A stretch of 64,000 nt of DNA from Tateyamaria sp947503385 (GTDB lineage Bacteria > Pseudomonadota > Alphaproteobacteria > Rhodobacterales > Rhodobacteraceae), in NCBI RefSeq assembly GCF_051195235.1, contig NZ_JBNFZM010000004.1:124001-188000 (forward strand). Direction: 5' to 3'. The position numbers were made by a program, and so were the translations under genes. Below the pieces are notes generated by a model. It was not told the DNA's origin. It searched no databases and saw only the letters and a program-made list of their open reading frames with translations. This document shows, piece by piece, positions 43,343 to 51,992 of this stretch. Within the stretch, counting starts at the first letter, position 1. Every line of letters begins with the position of its first letter.

Positions 43343-44719
43343 ATGGAAGTCGCAATCCTTTTCGCGCTCGTCATCGGGCTGATGCTGATCGGCGTGCCGA
43401 TTGCCGTGTCCTTGGGCATTTCGTCGATCATCTTTCTGCTGGCGCTGAGCGACACGTCGCTGGCCTCTATTGCGCAGACGCTGTTTCAGGCGATGGCGGG
43501 GCATTACACGCTGCTGGCGATCCCGTTCTTCATCCTTGCTTCGACGTTTATGTCGACGGGCGGGGTGGCCAAGCGGATCATCCGGTTTTCAATCGCCATC
43601 GTGGGGCACTTTCCCGGCGGTCTGGCTATTGCGGGCGTGTTTGCCTGTATGCTCTTCGCCGCTCTCAGCGGCTCATCGCCCGCCACCGTGGTCGCCATCG
43701 GGTCCATCGTGATCGCGGGGATGCGGCAGGTGGGGTACACCAAGGACTTTGCCGCCGGTGTGATCGCCAATGCGGGCACGCTGGGCATCCTGATCCCACC
43801 CTCTATCGTGATGGTGGTCTATGCGGCTGCCACGGACGTGTCGGTGGGGCGCATGTTTCTGGCGGGTGTGATCCCGGGGCTCATGGCGGGCTCTATGCTG
43901 ATGATCACCATCTACATCATGGCCAAGGTCAAGAACCTGCCCAAAGGCGAATGGATGGGCTGGGGCGAGGTCTGGCAATCGGGTCTGCACGCGAGCGGAG
44001 GCCTGTTCCTGATCGTCATCATTCTGGGTGGCATCTACGGCGGTATCTTTACGCCGACCGAGGCGGCGGCGGTGGCTGCGGTTTATGCCTTCCTGATTGC
44101 GGTTTTTGTCTATCGCGACATGGGGCCGCTGGCCACACCGGAAGGCGAGCGCAACCATTCTTTGTTCTCGAAACCGTGGGCCATTGTGACCGCCCTTGTG
44201 CACCGCGACACCAAGAATGCGCTCTTTGAGGCGGGCAAGCTGACAGTCACGCTGATGTTCATCATCGCCAATGCGTTGATCCTGAAACATGTTCTCACGG
44301 ATGAGCAGATCCCGCAGCAGATTGCGGCGGCGATGCTGGATGCGGGTTTTGGCCCTGTCGTGTTCCTGATCATCGTGAACGTGATCCTGCTGATTGGCGG
44401 GCAGTTCATGGAGCCGTCGGGCCTGCTTGTGATCGTGGCGCCGCTGGTGTTCCCGATTGCGATTGAGCTGGGGATCGACCCCATTCACCTTGGCATCATC
44501 ATGGTGGTGAACATGGAGATCGGGATGATCACGCCGCCTGTGGGCCTGAACCTGTTTGTGACCTCCGGCGTGGCCGGAATGCCGATGATGCGGGTTGTGC
44601 GGGCTGCATTGCCGTTTCTGGCCGTGCTCTTTGTGTTTTTGATCATGGTGACCTACATCCCGGCGATTTCCACCTGGTTGCCGACCCTGATGATGGGGCC
44701 GGAGACGATCATTCAGTGA
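43343..44719 (+). CDS. dctM: TRAP transporter large permease
   Basis: A 458-residue integral membrane protein with about 12 spans, the transport subunit that uses a Na+ gradient. The N-terminal LIGVPIAVSLGISSIIFLLA, the family segment CMLFAALSGSSPATVVAIGS, and NAGTLGILIPPSIVMVVYAA are typical; a second repeat begins at IMVVNMEIGMITPPVGLNLF. Slightly longer than the usual 425 residues because of an insert between the halves. Followed by a hairpin repeat that separates it from convergent tpiA. Confidence 0.94.
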   Translation: MEVAILFALVIGLMLIGVPIAVSLGISSIIFLLALSDTSLASIAQTLFQAMAGHYTLLAIPFFILASTFMSTGGVAKRIIRFSIAIVGHFPGGLAIAGVFACMLFAALSGSSPATVVAIGSIVIAGMRQVGYTKDFAAGVIANAGTLGILIPPSIVMVVYAAATDVSVGRMFLAGVIPGLMAGSMLMITIYIMAKVKNLPKGEWMGWGEVWQSGLHASGGLFLIVIILGGIYGGIFTPTEAAAVAAVYAFLIAVFVYRDMGPLATPEGERNHSLFSKPWAIVTALVHRDTKNALFEAGKLTVTLMFIIANALILKHVLTDEQIPQQIAAAMLDAGFGPVVFLIIVNVILLIGGQFMEPSGLLVIVAPLVFPIAIELGIDPIHLGIIMVVNMEIGMITPPVGLNLFVTSGVAGMPMMRVVRAALPFLAVLFVFLIMVTYIPAISTWLPTLMMGPETIIQ

Positions 44720-44759
44720 TCCACTGGACGCCTGCGGCGACGCGATTCATTTTTGGGAA

Positions 44760-44806
44760 TGGGGGCCAGCCCCCAAACCCCCGGAGTATTTGGCAAAGAG
44801 AAGAAG
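44760..44806 (+). repeat. Dispersed GC-hairpin repeat, GAGTATTT-AGAAGAAG tail subtype
   Basis: TGGGGGC-CA-GCCCCCA (44760-44775), a C-run, then GGAGTATTTGGCAAAGAGAA and GAAG ending at 44806, exactly beside the tpiA stop codon. It lies between the convergent dctM and tpiA and may terminate both. Confidence 0.75.
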
Positions 44807-45553
44807 TCAGGACGCGGCGAGGGCGTCGATAATCGGTTGGAAATCTGCCGCCGCAAGTGACGCCCCGCCCACCAGAGCGCCGTCCACATTGTCGGCGGTG
44901 AATATGTCGGCGGCGTTGTTCGGCTTGACCGAGCCGCCGTAAAGCAGGCGGATGGTCATAGCCTCGGGGCCAAAGCGACCGACCAATTCGTCGCGCAGCA
45001 TGTCGTGCGTCTCGATGATCTGTTCGAGCGTCGGCACGCGACCGGTGCCGATGGCCCAGATCGGTTCGTATGCGATCACGGTATTGTCGCCAGTGGTGCC
45101 GTCCGGGGCCGAGGCGTGCAATTGATCCGCGATGATTTCCAGCGTGCTGTCGCCCATCCGCTCGTCTTCGCTTTCGCCGATGCAGAGGATGGCGGTGAGG
45201 CCCGCGGCCCAGGCCGCTTTGACCTTGGCGCGGACATCTGCATTGGTTTCGTGATGGTCTGTGCGGCGCTCCGAATGGCCGACGATGACCGCTTGCGCCC
45301 CTGTGGCAGCAATCATCGGGGCGGATACATCGCCCGTATGCGCGCCTGTTTCGGCGGCATGGCAGTCTTGACCGCCGATGCCGACAGGGCTGCCATCGGT
45401 GACGGAGACGGCATGTGCCAGCAGCGTGTGGGGCGGGCAGATCAGGATTTCGGGGCCTGTGTCGCTTTGCTGGCCTGCAAGCTGCGCCAACTCGCCCAGA
45501 AGGCTTGCGTCACCGTTCATCTTCCAGTTGCCTGCTGCCAGTTTGCGTCGCAT
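44807..45553 (-). CDS. tpiA: triosephosphate isomerase
   Basis: A 248-residue (beta/alpha)8 enzyme interconverting dihydroxyacetone phosphate and glyceraldehyde-3-phosphate. Active-site lysine is in GNWKMNG, the electrophilic histidine in VGHSERR, and the catalytic glutamate in AYEPIWAIGTG; the phosphate loop ends LLYGGSVKPNN and GALVGGASL. The start at 45553 gives the standard RRKLAAGNWKM N-terminus. The long open frame upstream of it is a shadow of the oxygenase gene. Confidence 0.96.
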   Translation of the reverse strand: MRRKLAAGNWKMNGDASLLGELAQLAGQQSDTGPEILICPPHTLLAHAVSVTDGSPVGIGGQDCHAAETGAHTGDVSAPMIAATGAQAVIVGHSERRTDHHETNADVRAKVKAAWAAGLTAILCIGESEDERMGDSTLEIIADQLHASAPDGTTGDNTVIAYEPIWAIGTGRVPTLEQIIETHDMLRDELVGRFGPEAMTIRLLYGGSVKPNNAADIFTADNVDGALVGGASLAAADFQPIIDALAAS

Positions 45554-45648
45554 GGATCTGCCCCTTTTGGTCCGTCTCTCGATGGGTCCTAGCATCCGCT
45601 GGATCACTGCGCTAGGGCTGCGCCAAAGAGGCAACCGGGAGCAAGGGC

Positions 45649-46554
45649 ATGATCCCACGATTGGACGCGGCCGCACTGGCCGCAGGGGATGCACAGAGCA
45701 TCGCAGCCTTGGGCAAGGCGGCGACAGGCGTGGGATTTGCCACGGTCTACAACACCGCGTTGCCTGCGGCGCGGGTCGAAGAGGTGATCGAGACCTATCG
45801 CGCCTTTTTCCATCTGCCGGAGGCGGCCAAACGGGATCTGGACATGGCACGCACCGGGGCCAACCGGGGCTGGGGCGCGCCGGGCTCTGAACAGGTCGAT
45901 CCGGACGCCAACCCGGATTACAAGCAGTTCTTCGACGTGGGATTCGTGCCGCCAGCGGGTCATCCATTGGCGGACAAGACGTTTTATGCGCCGAACCTGT
46001 GGCCGGAAGACCCGGCGTTTCATCGCGTGATCGCGGCCTATTACGATGATGCGCGGGCGGTCGCGCTGGACCTGTTGCGGGCGATTGCGCGCAGTATTGG
46101 GGCGGATGCGGATCATTTTGAGGGCGCGTTTGACACGCCCATGGCGCTGCTCCGGGGCAATTTTTACCCGGCGCGCCCGGATTGGGCAGGGGCCAAGGAT
46201 TTCGGGATCGCAACGCATACCGATTACGGCTGTTTGACGCTGCTGGCCACCGATGGCTCGCCGGGGCTTGAGGTGCGCAAGCGCGGCGGCGGCTGGCTTC
46301 CGGTCAGTGCGCCGCCGGGGGAGTTTATCATCAACTTTGGCGAGATGCTGGAATTCTGGACGGCTGGCAAGGTCAAGGCGACGCCGCACCGGGTGGTCGG
46401 CGGGCTGGCCGAACGCATCTCGGTGCCGCTGTTTTTCAACCCGACCTACGATACAAATGTGGCACCGCCCGGTTCGGATGAGGTGATCCTTGCCGGGGAT
46501 CATCTGAGCGCGCGGTTCCGCGAAACATATGTGCATTTGCAAGCAAAAACATGA
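45649..46554 (+). CDS. isopenicillin N synthase-family 2-oxoglutarate/Fe(II)-dependent oxygenase
   Basis: A 301-residue oxygenase. The iron ligands are H and D of HTDYGCLTLL and the histidine of ATPHRV. The cosubstrate-binding RxS is RISVPLFF. The N-terminal half has the family GFATVYNTALP and SNRG-like GANRGWG segments. Substrate unknown; many bacterial members act on small acids or antibiotics. It overlaps the following HD gene by 4 bases, so the two are co-translated. Confidence 0.88.
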   Translation: MIPRLDAAALAAGDAQSIAALGKAATGVGFATVYNTALPAARVEEVIETYRAFFHLPEAAKRDLDMARTGANRGWGAPGSEQVDPDANPDYKQFFDVGFVPPAGHPLADKTFYAPNLWPEDPAFHRVIAAYYDDARAVALDLLRAIARSIGADADHFEGAFDTPMALLRGNFYPARPDWAGAKDFGIATHTDYGCLTLLATDGSPGLEVRKRGGGWLPVSAPPGEFIINFGEMLEFWTAGKVKATPHRVVGGLAERISVPLFFNPTYDTNVAPPGSDEVILAGDHLSARFRETYVHLQAKT

Positions 46555-47183
46555 GCCTGCTGGACGACCTTGAGGCTGAGGTGGCGCAGCACTGGGCGGG
46601 TCAGTCCGACGGTGCGCATGACATCTGGCACATCCGGCGGGTCTGGGCGTCCTGCCAGCGGATTGCCGACGGATTGGACGCACCGCTCGACATGCAGGTC
46701 TTGGTGATTGCGGCCTATCTGCACGACATCGTCAATATCCCCAAGGGCGATCCGCGCAGCAAAGATGCCGCGCAGTTGTCGGCGGATCACGCCGTGGCGT
46801 GGATGGCGGCCCGCGATCTGCCGGGGCAAGAGGCTGTGGCTCACGCCATTCGCGGGCACAGTTATTCGGCGGGCCATCCCTGCGAGACGCTGGAGGCGCA
46901 GGTGTTGCAGGATGCCGACCGGCTTGAAGCGCTGGGGGCCATTGGCATCGCGCGCTGTTTCACCGTGGCGGGGCAGATGGGGGCCGCGCTTGCGCATGGG
47001 CACGACCCGCTGGCGCAGGGGCGCGCGTTGGACGACAAGCGCTTTGCCCTCGATCACTTTGAGACCAAGCTGTTTGATGTGGCGCAGACGCTGAACACAG
47101 CGCCAGCACGGGCAATGGCCGCGCCACGGGTGGCGCTGATGCGTGCCTTTCAGGTGGCGCTGGCGGATGAGGCGCGGATCTAG
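46551..47183 (+). CDS. HD-domain phosphohydrolase
   Basis: A 210-residue protein with the HD metal motif spread as H (AHDIWHIRRV), HD (AAYLHDIVN) and D (VLQDADRLEALGAIGIAR), typical of YedJ/PF01966-type phosphohydrolases. Coupled to the oxygenase by an ATGA overlap. Its stop overlaps the convergent gene. Substrate unknown. Confidence 0.88.
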   Translation: MSLLDDLEAEVAQHWAGQSDGAHDIWHIRRVWASCQRIADGLDAPLDMQVLVIAAYLHDIVNIPKGDPRSKDAAQLSADHAVAWMAARDLPGQEAVAHAIRGHSYSAGHPCETLEAQVLQDADRLEALGAIGIARCFTVAGQMGAALAHGHDPLAQGRALDDKRFALDHFETKLFDVAQTLNTAPARAMAAPRVALMRAFQVALADEARI

Positions 47184-47785
47184 GCCGCCAGGATCACATC
47201 CATCCGCGGTTGCAGCGCCTTGTGGACCGCCTCGCGCACCCGCGCGGCACCACCGCGTTCCTCATATTCCTCGGCAATGATGTCGCTGAGGACAAAAAGC
47301 GCGTCGTCATCGGTGTCGTCATCCATTTGCGTGTCGATCATCTGGTGATAGTCCGAAGCGGCAAAGACCGGGTCGACCATGTCACGCAGCCCAAGCGATT
47401 GCAGGCCCGAGACGAGGTTCTGAAAATCCGCTTCGGTGCCGTGGGCGGCGAACCAGTCGACCGAATTGTAGTGAAAGATCGTATCCGACAGATGTGCGGT
47501 GTGCAGCAACGCATCCAGCGCCGCCCGGTCCGGCAACTCGCATTTTGGATCCAGCGCGCGCAGGTAGGCGTCGATATACATATAGTATTCGTCCGTGCCT
47601 TGCGCGGCCAGAAGGTCGGTTTTCTTCTGGGCAAGCGTCTCCAGCCGTTTGCGCAGGGCGGCGCGGGCGCGCCGCATCCGCATCAGGACGGGCGCCAGCA
47701 CCAGTGCCGCCAGCACGAGGCTCAAGACCAGCCATAGCGCCGGATGGGCCTCAAGGAATTTCATCAGGGAAAAGCTGCCCTTCAT
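47180..47785 (-). CDS. single-span membrane protein of unknown function
   Basis: A 201-residue protein with one N-terminal span (HPALWLVLSLVLAALVLAPVL) followed by a basic coiled coil (RRARAALRKRLETLAQKK) and an acidic C-terminal domain (DDDTDDDALFVLSDIIAEEY). No family recognised. GGAGGC before 47785 favours that start over the internal ATG 47764. It overlaps the HD gene tail to tail by 4 bases. Confidence 0.7.
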   Translation of the reverse strand: MKGSFSLMKFLEAHPALWLVLSLVLAALVLAPVLMRMRRARAALRKRLETLAQKKTDLLAAQGTDEYYMYIDAYLRALDPKCELPDRAALDALLHTAHLSDTIFHYNSVDWFAAHGTEADFQNLVSGLQSLGLRDMVDPVFAASDYHQMIDTQMDDDTDDDALFVLSDIIAEEYEERGGAARVREAVHKALQPRMDVILAA

Positions 47786-47871
47786 ACCGTGCCTCCAACA
47801 TGTCGTTGGCGGCGTGGTTAATGGGCCATTCAGGCTGCTTTGTGATCCAAAGACGGCAAGACCGCGCAAAC

Positions 47872-48195
47872 TTAGAGGTGTTCAAGTGCCGCACGGGCCA
47901 GCGCTGTGGCTTCTTCGGCATCGTCCAGCGCGCTTTCGGGCAAATACCAGTAAGGCATGTTGGTGGGGCTGCCGTCCTTGCGCACGTAATCCCAACGGTC
48001 GAAGCCCATCGCCTCAAACTGGTCCTGCATCGCACCCTGACCCTTGAGAAGGACACGCCCATCCGCCATCACAATGGCAAAGATCACGCCGTCACAATAG
48101 ATCGACAGGCCGCCAAACATCTTGCGGGTGCTGAGCGGACCCATATCGGCGAAGAGATCCATTGCAAACGCAATCTCTTCGTCCGACAGCGCCAT
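47872..48195 (-). CDS. TfoX/Sxy N-terminal domain protein
   Basis: A 107-residue protein of the TfoX N-domain type (FADMGPLSTRKMFGGLSIYC, then VLLKGQGAMQDQFEAMGFD). These proteins are related to the competence regulator Sxy but lack its C-terminal domain; their own role is unclear. It starts 1 base after the stop of the A-type iron-sulfur carrier. Confidence 0.88.
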   Translation of the reverse strand: MALSDEEIAFAMDLFADMGPLSTRKMFGGLSIYCDGVIFAIVMADGRVLLKGQGAMQDQFEAMGFDRWDYVRKDGSPTNMPYWYLPESALDDAEEATALARAALEHL

Positions 48196-48196
48196 T

Positions 48197-48577
48197 TCAG
48201 CCCGCGTTCTGCTCGGCGCTGAGCGTTTCGACATCCTTGAACGAGATGCTTTCGCCGCAGCCGCAGGCATCCGTCACGTTGGGATTGTTGAACTTGAACC
48301 CCGATTCCAACAGCGACGTTTCATAGTCGATCTCGGTGCCAAACAGGAACATCTGCGCCATCGGCGCGATCATCACCCGCGCGCCGTCCTGTTCAACAGC
48401 CTCGTCGTTGGGGTCGGCCTCGTCCACATATTCCATGGTGTATTCCATGCCCGCACAGCCGCCCTTTTTGACGCCGATGCGCAGGCCGGCATGGCCGTCC
48501 TTCTGCATCAGCTTCACGATCTGCGCGGCTGCGCGGTCGGTGATAGTGACGGCCTGTTTTCCGGGGATCGCGAACAT
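48197..48577 (-). CDS. A-type iron-sulfur carrier protein (SufA/IscA/ErpA family)
   Basis: A 126-residue HesB-family protein. The three cluster-binding cysteines are C in GGCAGMEYT and two in DACGCGESISF. A-type carriers pass [2Fe-2S] or [4Fe-4S] clusters to target proteins. GAGG precedes the ATG. It lies directly after a LysR gene and before tfoX; sufT is 1.3 kb away. Whether it is SufA or ErpA cannot be settled here. Confidence 0.93.
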   Translation of the reverse strand: MFAIPGKQAVTITDRAAAQIVKLMQKDGHAGLRIGVKKGGCAGMEYTMEYVDEADPNDEAVEQDGARVMIAPMAQMFLFGTEIDYETSLLESGFKFNNPNVTDACGCGESISFKDVETLSAEQNAG

Positions 48578-48590
48578 GATCTAGCCTCGT

Positions 48591-49466
48591 TTATCCGAGT
48601 GTTAAGGTAGGGCTTTGACCGCCCGCCTGCAAGAGCGCGGCGCGATCCCGCGACAGCATTCCCGCCAGCGCGTCCAGTGCGGCCCGGATCGGGGGGTCGT
48701 GTCGCGTGTCCTGATGGCAGACCAGCCACTCCTCGGCGGTGAGTTCGTCGATGATGCCCGACACGCGGGTCAGACCGGGCATCGCATCACCGGCAAAGGT
48801 GGGCAAAACCACGCGCCCCACACCGGCGGTGGCCATGGCGCCACGCACCTGCGGATCATTGGAAAAGGCCACGATATCCGCACCATGATGCGCCAATGTC
48901 CACGCTTCGGAAGGCAGGGTAGAGGTGTCGTCGCTCGGACCGATCCAGCCGGTGACACCCTCGTCACGGGCAAAGACCGCATGTTCAACCGCACCGGTGC
49001 GACGCCCGGCCAGCCATGGATGTGTCGGGCGGCGGTTGCGCACGCCGATATCGACCTCGCGCCGCTCGATATCCATGTCCTGATTGCAATTGACGAATTC
49101 CGGCTGCCACGGCGCACCGGGGTCCCAATACAGCGGCACGTGCCGGGCCAGATAGTCGGTGGTCCATGTGCCCGCCGACACCCGCACACGCGGCGGCCCG
49201 GCGCGGCCCGCGTTCCATTGCGATATGTCGCGTGCGGCGGCCTCCATCTTCTTGGCGCGCTCCAGCAGATCGCGCCCTTCGGTGGTGGCGGTGTAGCCCG
49301 CCGATCCATGCACAAACAGCCGCCGTCCCAGCCGCTGTTCCAGCGCGGTCATGCGCCGCGACAGCGTTGCTTGGCTCAGCCCGGTTTCGCGTGCGGCACC
49401 AGACAACGCGCCGTGGCGGGCCACGGCGGCGAATAGGCCGAAATCTGTCCAATCGGTGATTTGCAT
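48591..49466 (-). CDS. LysR family transcriptional regulator
   Basis: A 291-residue LysR-type regulator with helix-turn-helix TDFGLFAAVARHGALSGAAR and LSQATLSRRMTALEQRLG; the effector domain includes VRVSAGTWTTDYLARHVPLY. The start at 49466 overlaps an almost perfect operator (49458-49477), so it is probably autoregulated. Divergent from a 48-residue peptide gene. The downstream A-type carrier is only 13 bases away and may share the transcript. Confidence 0.88.
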   Translation of the reverse strand: MQITDWTDFGLFAAVARHGALSGAARETGLSQATLSRRMTALEQRLGRRLFVHGSAGYTATTEGRDLLERAKKMEAAARDISQWNAGRAGPPRVRVSAGTWTTDYLARHVPLYWDPGAPWQPEFVNCNQDMDIERREVDIGVRNRRPTHPWLAGRRTGAVEHAVFARDEGVTGWIGPSDDTSTLPSEAWTLAHHGADIVAFSNDPQVRGAMATAGVGRVVLPTFAGDAMPGLTRVSGIIDELTAEEWLVCHQDTRHDPPIRAALDALAGMLSRDRAALLQAGGQSPTLTLG

Positions 49467-49477
49467 GTTTGCAAATC
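49458..49477. promoter_or_regulatory. Palindrome over the LysR start codon
   Basis: GATTTGCATGTTTGCAAATC: GATTTGCA and TGCAAATC are a perfect 8-base inverted repeat around TGTT. It covers the LysR ATG (49466-49464) and lies 73 bases before the small gene at 49550. Binding there would block LysR transcription or translation and could control the peptide gene. Confidence 0.65.
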
Positions 49478-49549
49478 TAGCTGCGAATTCGGGGCCTGAC
49501 AATGCGTCCGCACCGTTGCCATCTTGGGATCAGCAAAAGGAGAAATGTC

Positions 49550-49696
49550 ATGTTACATCCCTACAATGACCTTCACACACAGTCGATTTACGCGCAGGAG
49601 CAAGAGGCATTTGCAAAAATGCAAGAGGCGGACCGTTTTCGCAAGCGCCGCAAATGGCGGCGGCAGGCGCTGAAATGGGTGCTCCGGCGGCTCTGA
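49550..49696 (+). CDS. 48-residue basic peptide divergent from LysR
   Basis: A short ORF with a strong AAAGGAGAAATG ribosome site. The product starts LHPYNDLHTQSIYAQEQEAF and ends in a very basic helix (RKRRKWRRQALKWVLRRL). No known family recognised. The divergent LysR gene and shared palindrome suggest it is a regulated target. A 9-base hairpin follows 19 bases after the stop. Confidence 0.6.
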   Translation: MLHPYNDLHTQSIYAQEQEAFAKMQEADRFRKRRKWRRQALKWVLRRL

Positions 49697-49714
49697 TCAC
49701 ACACCGGGAAAAGG

Positions 49715-49737
49715 GGGCCGCCCGGACAGGGCGGCCC
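49715..49737 (+). terminator. Hairpin after the small basic peptide gene
   Basis: GGGCCGCCC (49715-49723) and GGGCGGCCC (49729-49737) form a perfect stem around GGACA. No T run, so termination efficiency is unclear. Confidence 0.5.
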
Positions 49738-49908
49738 GCAAGGCGGTGCCGGACCTGCGGGGGGATGCGATATGCGGTGCAGTCCGGGATATCGCTGTGG
49801 CGGGCGTTTGGGGCGCGCTGCACGTCAGCGATTGGCACGCTCTGTCTGACCGCCGACTGTAACAGTCGGCAGACACTGCCGTGACAGTTTTGCGAAAACC
49901 AGCCTGCG

Positions 49909-50271
49909 CTACATAAAGCCCAGTTCGAGCCGCGCCTCGTCAGACATCATTTCCATGCCCCAGGGCGGCTCCCATGTCAGGTGGACGTCCACCTGCTTGA
50001 CGCCCGCAACCGGTTCGACCGCATCCGCGACCCAGCCCGGCATTTCACCGGCCACGGGACAGCCCGGCGCGGTCAGCGTCATGATGATGTTCACTTCGTT
50101 CTGGTCGTTGATGTCGATGGTATAGATCAGACCCAGTTCAAAAATATTGACCGGAATTTCCGGGTCATAAACCGTCCGGCAGGCCTCGACGATGGCCTCG
50201 TGCAGCGGGTGATCGGTGGAAGACGGCGCAATCAGTGGCGCGCCTTCAAGCATCTCGTTGCGTTGGTCCAT
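49909..50271 (-). CDS. sufT: SUF system protein SufT (DUF59 family)
   Basis: A 120-residue DUF59/MIP18-family protein that helps mature iron-sulfur proteins. VYDPEIPVNIFELGLIYTID is the family signature, the reactive cysteine lies in LTAPGCPVAGEMP, and VDVHLTWEPPWGMEMMSDEA ends the core. Start 50271 is followed by MDQRNEMLEG; a longer GTG-type lead is not supported. The remaining suf genes are outside the window. Confidence 0.93.
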   Translation of the reverse strand: MDQRNEMLEGAPLIAPSSTDHPLHEAIVEACRTVYDPEIPVNIFELGLIYTIDINDQNEVNIIMTLTAPGCPVAGEMPGWVADAVEPVAGVKQVDVHLTWEPPWGMEMMSDEARLELGFM

Positions 50272-50356
50272 GTGGGCTTGGCTCCGGCTTTTCCTGACCA
50301 TTTATATAGGGAACCACGCCGGGGCGGTAAAGGGTGCTGAACGTATCGTTTGAGGT

Positions 50357-50390
50357 GTCGCGCCTCCGGGCACAGGCCCGATGGCGCGAC
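50357..50390 (-). terminator. Hairpin after the secreted-protein gene
   Basis: GTCGCGCC (50357-50364) pairs with GGCGCGAC (50383-50390), with an inner CGGGC/GCCCG pair. On the minus strand it follows the stop of the gene at 50405-50950 and precedes sufT. Confidence 0.55.
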
Positions 50391-50404
50391 GGGATCCCGG
50401 GTGA

Positions 50405-50950
50405 TCAGCCCGAGGTGAAGGGCAGCGATGAATGGTGCAACACGATCTTCAACTCGCCGTCCTCCATCTCCTGAATGCCGAATGTGTATTCGACCTTGAT
50501 CTCGTCGCCTGACATCGTGGTGAAGTAATAATTGCCCATGGCCAGCGCGATATCGCCGGTGATGCTTGTGCCTTCGTTCTCCCAGCGGACGTCGGTGTAA
50601 GGCGCAATGGCAAAGCCGCCATCTTCGGCGATGCTGCCGCCCACGAAATAGGACAGGGCCTCGTCAAAGGTGCCGCGGAACTGGTCGTCGCTGGCCAAGG
50701 TCGGTTTGAACAGCACGATATCCTTACCATAGGCGTAAAAGTCGAGCAGATGCTGGCGGGCCGCCGCCTCGTAATCGCCGCCTGCGGTGTGCACCTCGCC
50801 GATATGTACGATGCCTTCGCCCCATGCGGTCTTAAAGGCCGTGACCCGGTCTGGGGTCAGTGTCGGGTCCTGTGCGGCTGATGCGATCCCGGCGGATGCG
50901 GCAAGGGCGATGGCGGCTGCGGCTGCGGCGGTGAATGTCTTGGTCATCAT
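50405..50950 (-). CDS. secreted protein of NTF2/SnoaL-like type
   Basis: A 181-residue protein with a clear Sec signal peptide (KTFTAAAAAAIALAASAGIASA) ending near residue 27. The mature part, with DYEAAARQHLLDFYAYGKDI, YFVGGSIAEDGGFAIAPYTD and ALAMGNYYFTT, looks like a CaMKII-association or SnoaL-like fold. Homologues are sometimes misnamed phosphoribosyl-AMP cyclohydrolase; no such active site is seen. GAGGA precedes 50950. Divergent from a LysR gene, a likely regulator. Confidence 0.7.
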   Translation of the reverse strand: MMTKTFTAAAAAAIALAASAGIASAAQDPTLTPDRVTAFKTAWGEGIVHIGEVHTAGGDYEAAARQHLLDFYAYGKDIVLFKPTLASDDQFRGTFDEALSYFVGGSIAEDGGFAIAPYTDVRWENEGTSITGDIALAMGNYYFTTMSGDEIKVEYTFGIQEMEDGELKIVLHHSSLPFTSG

Positions 50951-51047
50951 TGTGTTTCCTCGTGTTGCGTTGGTGATGACTGGGATGTGGGGCAGGGCCG
51001 TCCATATAACCAATTGAAAGAAACGTAAGGAACGATAGCTAAAGGGC

Positions 51048-51992
51048 ATGGATGACACCACACCCCCCCGACCGACCCTGCGCCAGTTGCAATATTTCGT
51101 TGCGGTGGCGGAACATGGTGCCTTTGGCCTTGCGGCACAGGCGCTGGCGGTCAGTCAGCCCAGCCTGTCCAAACAGCTGGCCACGATGGAGGCGGCGCTG
51201 GACGTGGTGCTGTTCGAACGCACGTCCCGCCGGGTGCATCTGACAGCGATAGGGGCGGCCCTGCTGCCGCGTGCGCGCGCCATCCTGCAAGAGGTGCGCG
51301 AATTTCGCGCCGTCGCCCGCGGCGCGCGCGGGCCCTTTGGTGATCGGTTGTCCATTGGTGTGCTGCCCTCGGTCGGGGCGTATTTCATGCCCATCGCCAA
51401 CCGCCGTCTGCACCGGCAGTACCCGCAACTGCGCCTCGCCGTGCAGGAGGGGGCAACGGTCGAATTGCTGGACCGGTTGCGCGCCGGACAATTGGACGTG
51501 GTGATCGGCTCGCCCGGTCGTGATCCGGACATCGTCAGCCACCCGTTGTTCTCCGAGACGCTGTGGGCCTGTGCCGCGGCGGACGATCCGCTGTCCGCCG
51601 ACGGCGGCCCGATCCCGGTAACGGCGCTGGCGGGCAAGCCGCTCCTGTCGCTCAGCGCAGAGTTCCGCCTTGCGGCTATAGTCGAGCGGTTGGCGGAATA
51701 TGCAGGCACCCACGTGGCCCGCGACTATCAGGGCGGCAGCCTCGATGCAGTGCGCCAGATGGCAGTGATGGGGGCAGGGGTGGCGGTGCTGCCCTCGCTC
51801 TATGCGCTGGCCGAAGCGGTGCGTGATCCGGAATTCGTCGTCCGCCGCATCGACCACCCCGATGCGGTCCACGACATTGCGCTGCTCTGGCGCCGTGCCT
51901 CACCGCTGGAGGAGGATTGCCGCGCGCTGGCCGCTGACCTCATCGCGGTCAAGCGCGACATCCGCGCCGCACGCGGCGACCGGTTCGACTAA
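51048..51992 (+). CDS. LysR family transcriptional regulator (OxyR-like N-terminus)
   Basis: A 314-residue LysR-type regulator starting TLRQLQYFVAVAEHGAFGLA, with SVSQPSLSKQLATMEAALD-like recognition helix and an effector domain (LSIGVLPSVGAYFMPIANRR). The opening resembles OxyR, but the redox-active cysteine pair of OxyR is absent, so peroxide sensing is unlikely. Divergent from the secreted-protein gene, with 97 bases between. Tail-to-tail overlap with the RimB-RimK gene. Confidence 0.87.
   Translation: MDDTTPPRPTLRQLQYFVAVAEHGAFGLAAQALAVSQPSLSKQLATMEAALDVVLFERTSRRVHLTAIGAALLPRARAILQEVREFRAVARGARGPFGDRLSIGVLPSVGAYFMPIANRRLHRQYPQLRLAVQEGATVELLDRLRAGQLDVVIGSPGRDPDIVSHPLFSETLWACAAADDPLSADGGPIPVTALAGKPLLSLSAEFRLAAIVERLAEYAGTHVARDYQGGSLDAVRQMAVMGAGVAVLPSLYALAEAVRDPEFVVRRIDHPDAVHDIALLWRRASPLEEDCRALAADLIAVKRDIRAARGDRFD

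Noticed and set aside
45554..46213. Upstream extension of the tpiA frame
   Set aside because: It is antisense to the oxygenase gene; triosephosphate isomerases start at RRKLAAGNWKM.
51048..51992. OxyR peroxide sensor
   Set aside because: The redox cysteine pair is missing; only an OxyR-like N-terminus is shared.
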